Below are positions 6,022 to 10,499 of a DNA stretch of 10,499 nt, one piece after another. Both the position numbers and the translations under genes were made by a program. The notes under the pieces were generated by a model. The model was given only the letters and a program-made list of their open reading frames with translations, searched no databases and was not told the DNA's origin. Source of the stretch: Pseudomonadota bacterium (lineage in GTDB: Bacteria > Pseudomonadota > Alphaproteobacteria > Rhizobiales > Devosiaceae). The first letter of the stretch is position 1; the number at the start of each line of letters is the position of its first letter. The stretch is taken from NCBI GenBank assembly GCA_023390785.1, contig JAEWCE010000217.1, positions 1-10,499 on the forward strand, written 5' to 3'.

Positions 6022-6741
6022 GTGCCCGCGAATCTCGCGCTGGGCTACGCCGCCGGCGTCCTGTCGACGCTCTCACCGTGCGTGCTTCCGATCCTGCCGA
6101 TCGTGCTGTTCGGCGCGCTCGAACGGCACCTCTGGGGACCCCTGGCGCTCGCAGCCGGCCTGGCGGCATCCTTTGCGGGCGTGGGCATCGCGCTCGCATC
6201 GGTCGGCTTCAGCGTTGGCATCGATCCTGAGACGCTACGGCTCGCTGTCGCGGCCCTGATGGGCGCAGCTGGCGTGGTCCTTCTGGTGCCGGCGCTGCAG
6301 GGCAAGGTGGCCTCCATGGCGTCTCCGATCGCCGGCAGGGGCCAAGTTCTGCTCGACCGGCTACAGCCGTCCGGTATCGGGGGGCAGTTCGCTCTGGGCG
6401 CCGTGCTCGGCGTGATCTGGTCGCCATGCTCGGGGCCGACGCTCGGCGCCGCGATCGGTCTCGCAACGCAGGGCGATGATCTCGGTCGGGCGGCGTCGAC
6501 TATGGTGGCCTTCGCGCTTGGCGCGGCGACGCCGATCCTTCTGCTCGCCTATGGTTCGCGCCAAGCGATCATAGCGCGGCGAGACTGGATGGCGCGCGCC
6601 TCCCGGATTGGCAAACCGCTCATGGGTGCCGCCTTCTTCGGCATCGGACTGTTCGTGCTCACCGGTCTCGACAAGATCGTCGAGACCTCGCTGACGAACG
6701 CCATGCCGGATTGGCTGGTGAACGTGACGACGCGTCTATGA
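6022..6741 (+). CDS. CcdA/DsbD-type transmembrane thiol-electron carrier
   Basis: This 239-residue integral membrane protein has six predicted helices. The two redox cysteines lie in the expected places: Cys20 in LSPCVLPILP (helix 1) and Cys136 in WSPCSGPTLG (helix 4). Proteins of this family take electrons from cytoplasmic thioredoxin and pass them across the inner membrane to exported thioredoxin-like partners. The N- and C-terminal domains of full DsbD are absent, so this is the short CcdA form. It starts at GTG 6022, one base after the preceding stop, with a GAAGG about ten bases upstream inside the thioredoxin gene. The adjacent thioredoxin is the natural acceptor; the small Cys-peptide downstream could be a further client. 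Confidence 0.88.
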   Translation: MPANLALGYAAGVLSTLSPCVLPILPIVLFGALERHLWGPLALAAGLAASFAGVGIALASVGFSVGIDPETLRLAVAALMGAAGVVLLVPALQGKVASMASPIAGRGQVLLDRLQPSGIGGQFALGAVLGVIWSPCSGPTLGAAIGLATQGDDLGRAASTMVAFALGAATPILLLAYGSRQAIIARRDWMARASRIGKPLMGAAFFGIGLFVLTGLDKIVETSLTNAMPDWLVNVTTRL

Positions 6742-6780
6742 ACGCCCGTCGATTGTCTTAACAAACCATGGAGATATCGA

Positions 6781-6978
6781 ATGCCTTCGCTGAAGAAGAG
6801 CCTGCAAACCCTCGGCGCGATCGCCGCGGTCACCGGCATGGTTGCGGCGACCCCGGTCCCGGCGGCCGCCGGCTCGAACCCCTGCGCGCCCAAGCACAAG
6901 TCGACCAAGAGGGCTACCAATCCGTGCAAGGCAAATCCCTGCGCGGCCAAAGCGAACCCCTGCGCCGCCAAGAAGTAA
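6781..6978 (+). CDS. Exported basic NPC-repeat cysteine peptide, unknown function
   Basis: This 65-residue product has a Sec signal peptide (1-30; cleavage likely after PAAA). The mature part is about 35 residues, holds four Cys (35, 49, 54, 61), each in an Asn-Pro-Cys motif, and is very basic (seven Lys, one Arg, one His, no acid). The last two units are exact ANPCAAK heptads. I know of similar NPC-rich hypothetical proteins in proteobacteria but no proven function. The start ATG 6781 has GGAGA seven bases upstream, 39 bases after the CcdA-type gene. Its features (tiny, exported, regular Cys spacing, next to thiol carriers and upstream of an MNIO operon) fit a metal-binding peptide or a client of the BufB enzyme, but neither is shown. 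It lacks the EGKC motif of HvfA-type substrates. Confidence 0.75.
   Translation: MPSLKKSLQTLGAIAAVTGMVAATPVPAAAGSNPCAPKHKSTKRATNPCKANPCAAKANPCAAKK
6931..6972 (+). repeat. Two tandem 21-base units coding ANPCAAK
   Basis: Two adjacent 21-base units at 6931-6951 and 6952-6972 encode the same heptapeptide. They differ at four bases, all third-codon positions and all silent, which suggests selection on the peptide rather than a fresh duplication. Confidence 0.7.
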
Positions 6979-7032
6979 CGAAATTTGGTTTTTGGACGTA
7001 TCTCCTTCAGCGATGTTGCGAGATCAAATGGA

Positions 7033-7065
7033 GGAGACGGCGGGCATCCCGATGACGCCGTCTCC
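7033..7065 (+). terminator. Stem-loop between the NPC peptide gene and the DUF6969-type gene
   Basis: A perfect 10-bp stem (GGAGACGGCG/CGCCGTCTCC) closes a 13-base loop, 55 bases after the NPC peptide stop. Downstream is CTCTTT rather than a long T-run, so it may be a leaky terminator or an mRNA-stability element that raises the peptide message over the downstream gene. Confidence 0.45.
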
Positions 7066-7095
7066 GGCCATGCTCTTTCAAGGTTAACGAACGAC

Positions 7096-7851
7096 ATGAT
7101 CGCTCAGCGTGCGATGGTATCTCTTGCTGACGACGCGCCAGCGCTTTCGCCGGAGATGCTGTCGCGTATGGCGACCGCCGCGGAAACCGTCGTCGACTGT
7201 ATGCGCGAGCTTCACGAAAGCGGGAGCAACCTGTTCTTGGAGGCGCTGCGCGGCAGCGAGGAGTTCGTCGAGTGGGAGCATTACCCGCACGACGATGTAC
7301 GCGACCCGGACACCCACGCGCAGTTCTTCCTCCACGCCCACGCGCCGGACGACCGGGATCGTCCCGACTACGCGCACTTCCACGTGTTCATGGGCGCGGC
7401 GGGAATGCCGCCGGGAGTCCATCCAGCGGAACTCGATGGCTACGGAGCGTGCCCCGCGGCGGAGACCGCCGCGATGTCCCATCTCGTCGCGATCTCAATG
7501 ACGCCGACGGGCATGCCGGAGCGGCTGTTCACCACGAACCGATGGGTGACTGATGAGACGTGGTACCGCGCCCCCGACGTGATCGCGATGCTCGACGGAT
7601 TTGCCGTCGGCGGGGCGCGGTCCCTCGACCGCTGGATCACTTTGATGCTGGTCCTGTTCAGACCGCAGATCGAGCGGCTTCTCCACGAGCGCGACGCCGC
7701 GGTCGATCGTTGGCACGCGACGTATCCCGGCACCGATGTTTTCGAGGATCGGCGTCTCGACATCACGTCCTCGATGGATATCTCGCTCGAGGCGCACATC
7801 GCGTGGCTAGACGCACGGTTGGAGGGATGCCGCGCGTGTTCGCGAGGGTAA
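7096..7851 (+). CDS. DUF6969-like protein of unknown function
   Basis: The product has 251 residues and no signal peptide or membrane helix, so it is probably cytoplasmic. A His/Asp-rich central part (HYPHDDVRDPDTHAQFFLHA, then HFHVF) and a conserved-looking FTTNRWVTDETWY segment resemble the family I recall as DUF6969. The many aligned His and Asp residues could form a metal site, but this is not established. ATG 7096 is taken as the start; an AAGG lies about 13 bases upstream, a modest signal. An in-frame TTG at 6985 would add 37 low-complexity residues across the hairpin and is unlikely. It may be the last gene of the thioredoxin operon, or have weak own expression. Its stop codon forms part of the bufA1 promoter -35 box. 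Confidence 0.7.
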   Translation: MIAQRAMVSLADDAPALSPEMLSRMATAAETVVDCMRELHESGSNLFLEALRGSEEFVEWEHYPHDDVRDPDTHAQFFLHAHAPDDRDRPDYAHFHVFMGAAGMPPGVHPAELDGYGACPAAETAAMSHLVAISMTPTGMPERLFTTNRWVTDETWYRAPDVIAMLDGFAVGGARSLDRWITLMLVLFRPQIERLLHERDAAVDRWHATYPGTDVFEDRRLDITSSMDISLEAHIAWLDARLEGCRACSRG

Positions 7852-7873
7852 CCTTTCGAATGCCGCGGCGAAC
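7848..7873 (+). promoter_or_regulatory. SigF-like ECF promoter for the bufferin operon
   Basis: GTAACC (7848-7853), then 15 bases, then CGAAC (7869-7873). The -35 box includes the TAA stop of the preceding gene. Transcription would begin near 7880, about 75 bases before ATG 7955. SigF-controlled bufferin genes with a GTAACC/CGAA promoter are known in Caulobacter, as far as I recall. Confidence 0.72.
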
Positions 7874-7954
7874 ATCGGTACAGACGGGAAGAGCAGCCCG
7901 TCGGACCAGCGACCATGCACTTCGCAAAGTCGCCCCGAACCCGGAGGAACTCGA

Positions 7955-8296
7955 ATGTCCAATCGCACGCTCAACGCAATGGTCGCCGGCGCATTCGCCG
8001 TCGCCGTCGGAACGCTCGCCGCCACGTCCGCCACCGCGCAAAGCAAGGCCGACATGGAAAAGATGATGAAGGAGAAGCAGGCCCAGACCATGAAGGCGAT
8101 GGAGGGCGGCAAGATGGAGAAGTGCTTCGGCGTCGCCCTGAAGGGACAGAACGACTGCTACGCCGGAGCCGGCACCACCTGCGCCGGCACCAGCACCGTC
8201 GATTATCAGGGCAATGCGTTCAAGCTCGAGCCCAAGGGCACCTGCACGACCATGAACACGCCGAAGGGCGCCGGAAGCCTCACCCCGAAGGCCTGA
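7955..8296 (+). CDS. bufA1: Bufferin precursor BufA1 (DUF2282)
   Basis: This 113-residue exported precursor belongs to the BufA1 metallophore family. It has a Sec signal peptide (1-28, cleavage near ATAQ), a linker rich in Met/Lys (MEKMMKEKQAQTMKAM), and the family core with four Cys: Cys57 in MEKCFGVALKG, Cys68 in QNDC, Cys76 in GAGTTCAGTSTVDYQG and Cys97 in PKGTC. In characterised relatives the BufB/BufC pair converts some of these cysteines to thiooxazoles, and the peptide then binds copper in the periplasm and buffers it. ATG 7955 has GGAGGA about six bases before it, the strongest RBS in this operon, as fits a peptide needed in excess. A SigF-like promoter precedes the gene and a strong stem-loop follows it. 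Confidence 0.93.
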   Translation: MSNRTLNAMVAGAFAVAVGTLAATSATAQSKADMEKMMKEKQAQTMKAMEGGKMEKCFGVALKGQNDCYAGAGTTCAGTSTVDYQGNAFKLEPKGTCTTMNTPKGAGSLTPKA

Positions 8297-8304
8297 CGAA
8301 AACC

Positions 8305-8327
8305 GGGCGGGCCGCGACGGCCCGCCC
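8305..8327 (+). terminator. Strong stem-loop between bufA1 and bufB
   Basis: A perfect 10-bp GC stem (GGGCGGGCCG/CGGCCCGCCC) with a 3-base CGA loop starts eight bases after the bufA1 stop. Only TCTAT follows, so it is probably a leaky terminator or 3' stabiliser giving more precursor than enzyme message, a common arrangement in peptide-modifying operons. Confidence 0.6.
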
Positions 8328-8345
8328 TCTATCCCTGAGGTTGCC

Positions 8346-9230
8346 ATGCGCATTCCGTCATCGCCAGAAGATCGCATACCGCCGCGCGGCGGCGTCGGCC
8401 TCAAGGCCGAGCACTACCGCACGATCATCGACACGGCACCCGATATCGGCTTCTTCGAGGTGCATGCGGAGAACTACATGGGCGCGGGCGGTCCGCCGCA
8501 CCGCTATCTCTCAGCGATCCGCGAGCGCTATCCCTTGTCCCTTCACGGCGTGGGTCTCTCGATCGGCGCGGACCGTCCGCTGGACGAGGATCATATCGAG
8601 CGGTTGAAACTGCTCCGGCAGCGCTACAGACCCGGTCTGTTTTCCGAGCATCTGGCGTGGTCGACGCACGACACCGGTTTCGTGAACGACCTGCTTCCCG
8701 TACCTTATACGTCCGAGACGCTCCAGCGCGTCGTCGAGCACATCGATCAGGTCCAGACCGCCCTCGGCTGCCAGATGCTGCTGGAGAATCCGTCGACCTA
8801 CGTCGCGTTCGCCGAGAGCACCTACGCGGAGACCGACTTCATCGCCGAAGTCACGAGGCGCACCGGCTGTGGCCTGCTGCTCGACGTCAACAACGTCTTC
8901 GTCGCGTCAACCAATCAGCAGTGGGATCCGATCGCTTACATCGAAGGATACCCGCTCGCGAGCGTGCAGGAGATCCACCTCGCCGGAAACGACCGGCAGG
9001 CCGACGAGGCCGGCAGGCCGCTTCTCATCGATACCCACGATCGCCCGGTCGAGGATGCCGTCTGGTATCTCTACGAACTCGCGGTGCGGCTCGTTGGCCC
9101 GGTGCCGACGCTGATCGAGTGGGATGCCCAAGTGCCCGCCTGGTCGACGCTCGCCGCGGAAGCAAAGCGGGCCGAGTCGATGATGTCCTCGAACCGGCCG
9201 GAGAGACCACGCCATGCCGTCGCTTGCTGA
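8346..9230 (+). CDS. bufB: MNIO-family peptide-modifying enzyme BufB (DUF692)
   Basis: This 294-residue soluble TIM-barrel enzyme is of the multinuclear non-heme iron oxidase family. The iron-ligand pattern is complete: His40/Glu42-Asn43 (EVHAENY), His67 (SLHGVGLS), Glu101-His102 (FSEHLAW), Glu147-Asn148 (LLENPS), Asp180 and Asn182 (LLDVNNV), His211 (EIHLAG), Asp229-His231 (IDTHD) and Glu258 (LIEWD). With BufC it oxidises cysteines of the BufA1 precursor in the cytoplasm before export. ATG 8346 has GAGG six bases upstream. The end overlaps bufC by 17 bases, so the two proteins are made together. The length is usual for the family. Confidence 0.93.
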   Translation: MRIPSSPEDRIPPRGGVGLKAEHYRTIIDTAPDIGFFEVHAENYMGAGGPPHRYLSAIRERYPLSLHGVGLSIGADRPLDEDHIERLKLLRQRYRPGLFSEHLAWSTHDTGFVNDLLPVPYTSETLQRVVEHIDQVQTALGCQMLLENPSTYVAFAESTYAETDFIAEVTRRTGCGLLLDVNNVFVASTNQQWDPIAYIEGYPLASVQEIHLAGNDRQADEAGRPLLIDTHDRPVEDAVWYLYELAVRLVGPVPTLIEWDAQVPAWSTLAAEAKRAESMMSSNRPERPRHAVAC

Positions 9231-10002
9231 AGTGCAGCGTGGCTTCGCGGCCGCGTTGATCGATCCCGCACTTCCGACGCCGGCAGGTCTGGTCGGGCCG
9301 GACGGAAAACCGAGCTCGAGGCGTTTCGCCGTCTATCGCAACAACGTGATCGTCGGCCTGACGCAGACACTGAAGGATGCCTATCCCGCCGTGCACCGCA
9401 TCGTCGGATCGGAATTCTTCCACGCCTTGGCCCGCGCCTTCGTCGTCGGCGCTTTGCCCCGGTCGCCGATGCTCTTCGACTATGGCGCGGGCCTACCCGA
9501 TTTCATCGACCGGTTCGAACCCGCTTCGGTGTTGCCGTATCTGGCCGACGTCGCGCGCATCGAGCGGGCCTGGATCGAGGCTTATCATTCGGCCGAGGCC
9601 TCGCCGATTGACCCTTCCGCGTTCTCAGGGATCGATCCCGACCTGCTTCCGGAGATCAGCCTTGTGCTGCATCCGTCCGTCCGGATCGTCCGCTCGCACT
9701 TTCCGGCGTTTACGATCTGGCAGATGAACGTCCAAGGCGGCGTCCCCGGTCCGGTCGATTTGGCGGCCAGCGGCGAAGACGCGCTCGTCGTCCGACCGGA
9801 GGCCGAGGTCGAAGTCCGATCGATTCCGAAGGGCAGTCCGGAATTCATCCTGGCGCTCTCTTCCGGAAGGTCGGTGTTGGCCGCATTCGAACACGCGCTC
9901 GTCGCCGAGCCCAGCTTCGACTTGACGGCGAACCTAGCGGATATGATCCAGGTCGGCGCGGTGATCGGCTTCGGGACCGTACGGGAGCCGCTGAGGGCAT
10001 GA
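9214..10002 (+). CDS. bufC: BufC/HvfC-family partner protein (DUF2063)
   Basis: The product has 262 residues. The N-terminal part (about 1-95) is the DUF2063 domain, often labelled putative DNA-binding, with FAAALIDP, RRFAVYRNNVIVGL (36-49) and L-K-D-A-Y-P-A-V. The C-terminal part is the beta-rich domain that recruits the precursor in characterised homologues. It works as obligatory partner of the MNIO enzyme, not as a regulator. ATG 9214 has GGAGAG about nine bases before it, inside bufB. It shares an ATGA overlap with the DoxX gene at 9999. Confidence 0.9.
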   Translation: MPSLAEVQRGFAAALIDPALPTPAGLVGPDGKPSSRRFAVYRNNVIVGLTQTLKDAYPAVHRIVGSEFFHALARAFVVGALPRSPMLFDYGAGLPDFIDRFEPASVLPYLADVARIERAWIEAYHSAEASPIDPSAFSGIDPDLLPEISLVLHPSVRIVRSHFPAFTIWQMNVQGGVPGPVDLAASGEDALVVRPEAEVEVRSIPKGSPEFILALSSGRSVLAAFEHALVAEPSFDLTANLADMIQVGAVIGFGTVREPLRA

Positions 10003-10499
10003 ATTCGTTCGCGACCATCTCTACCGTCGACGACGTCCTGCGTGGCGCGACGGAACGCCTCGCGCAGGTCGCCCTCGTCGTGGCGCCGCCGGTGCTGCGC
10101 GTCGCTCTGGCCATACCGTTCCTCAAGTCCGGATTGACGAAGTGGGACGGCTTCCTGTCCCTGTCGCCGGCGGCGTCGTACCTCTTCGAAGACGAGTTCA
10201 AGCTGCACATCTTCGGACACGCTTACGACTTCCCGATGCCGGCACTCTTCGCGTATCTCGACGGCGTTGCCGAGATCGTGCTGCCGCTGCTGCTGGTCGT
10301 CGGTCTCGCGACGCGGTTCAGTGCGCTCGCGCTTCTGGTGATGACGGCGGTCATCCAACTCGTCGTCCCGGAGGGGTGGGCCAACTTCCATCTGCCCTGG
10401 GCGGCGCTCGCCGTCGCCATCATGGCGCTCGGACCCGGACGGCTTTCGCTCGACCATCTCGCCGCGTCCCTTTGTCGGCCCCTAGTCTCTGACGGAGGC
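9999..10499 (+). CDS. DoxX-family membrane protein, 3' end outside the window
   Basis: The frame is open from ATG 9999 to the last base (167 residues). It overlaps bufC by four bases (ATGA). DoxX marks are the F-L-K-S-G-L-T-K-W segment (41-49) and the P-G-R-L-S-L-D stretch (146-152), with four hydrophobic helices near 28-45, 82-104, 107-122 and 132-148. Because PGRLSLD normally lies near the family C-terminus, the gene is almost complete. DoxX-type genes commonly close bufferin/Hvf operons (HvfD), with a likely role in membrane redox or quinone chemistry; the exact task is unknown. Confidence 0.88.
   Translation, partial: MNSFATISTVDDVLRGATERLAQVALVVAPPVLRVALAIPFLKSGLTKWDGFLSLSPAASYLFEDEFKLHIFGHAYDFPMPALFAYLDGVAEIVLPLLLVVGLATRFSALALLVMTAVIQLVVPEGWANFHLPWAALAVAIMALGPGRLSLDHLAASLCRPLVSDGG

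Noticed and set aside
6972..7000. GTAACG at the NPC peptide stop as a sixth SigF-like -35 box
   Set aside because: No CGAAC lies 15-16 bases downstream; the bases there read ACGTA.
7763..8404. 213-codon minus-strand open frame over bufA1
   Set aside because: Gly/Arg-rich shadow of bufA1; no ribosome binding site or recognisable domain.
9585..10457. 290-codon minus-strand open frame opposite bufC and doxX
   Set aside because: Charged low-complexity antisense shadow typical of high-GC genes; both plus-strand genes are clear family members with coupled starts.

Overview
The window looks like chromosomal DNA of an alphaproteobacterium, probably in the Hyphomicrobiales/Bradyrhizobium-like range. 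I infer this from the high GC content, the protein families present (MNIO/DUF2063/DoxX bufferin operon, NrtS, a GDCCVxC protein, DUF6789) and promoter-like sites resembling the Caulobacter SigF type. No rRNA, tRNA, CRISPR array, transposase or integrase was seen.

Left part (1-3225). The 3' end of an enolase-superfamily (mandelate racemase/muconate lactonizing enzyme type) gene faces a CBS-domain gene whose 5' part is broken. About 350 bases follow with no gene I can support. Then, all on the minus strand, come a secreted beta-rich protein with its own promoter, a 71-aa GDCCVxC zinc-ribbon-like protein, the small nitrate/nitrite transporter NrtS, and a type II haloacid dehalogenase. The dehalogenase frame is cut by an in-frame TAA; the expected C-terminus is still readable beyond it.

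Middle part (3338-6978). A Met-rich four-helix membrane protein (DUF6789 type) is divergent from a two-gene unit: a small unknown protein and a Tat-exported TlpA-like thioredoxin. A peroxiredoxin-like gene converges on that unit. A second plus-strand operon encodes a periplasmic thioredoxin that lacks the usual cis-proline, a CcdA/DsbD-type transmembrane electron carrier, and a tiny exported peptide with four Asn-Pro-Cys motifs. A DUF6969-like gene follows.

Right part (7955-10499). This is a bufferin operon: BufA1 (DUF2282) precursor, BufB (MNIO/DUF692 modifying enzyme), BufC (DUF2063 partner) and a DoxX-family protein that runs off the window. Such operons make ribosomally produced, cysteine-modified, copper-binding peptides in the periplasm.

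The strongest unlisted structure is regulatory. Five sites fit GTAAC(C/T)-N15/16-CGAAC, each upstream of a different transcription unit and correctly oriented: the secreted protein, DUF6789, the small-protein/TlpA pair, thioredoxin-CcdA-NPC peptide, and bufA1. They suggest one ECF sigma factor (SigF-like) drives a dispersed periplasmic thiol/metal-stress regulon that makes up most of this window. The sigma factor gene itself is not here. The NPC-repeat peptide inside this regulon, beside thiol-redox proteins and a peptide-modifying enzyme, is the best candidate for something undescribed.
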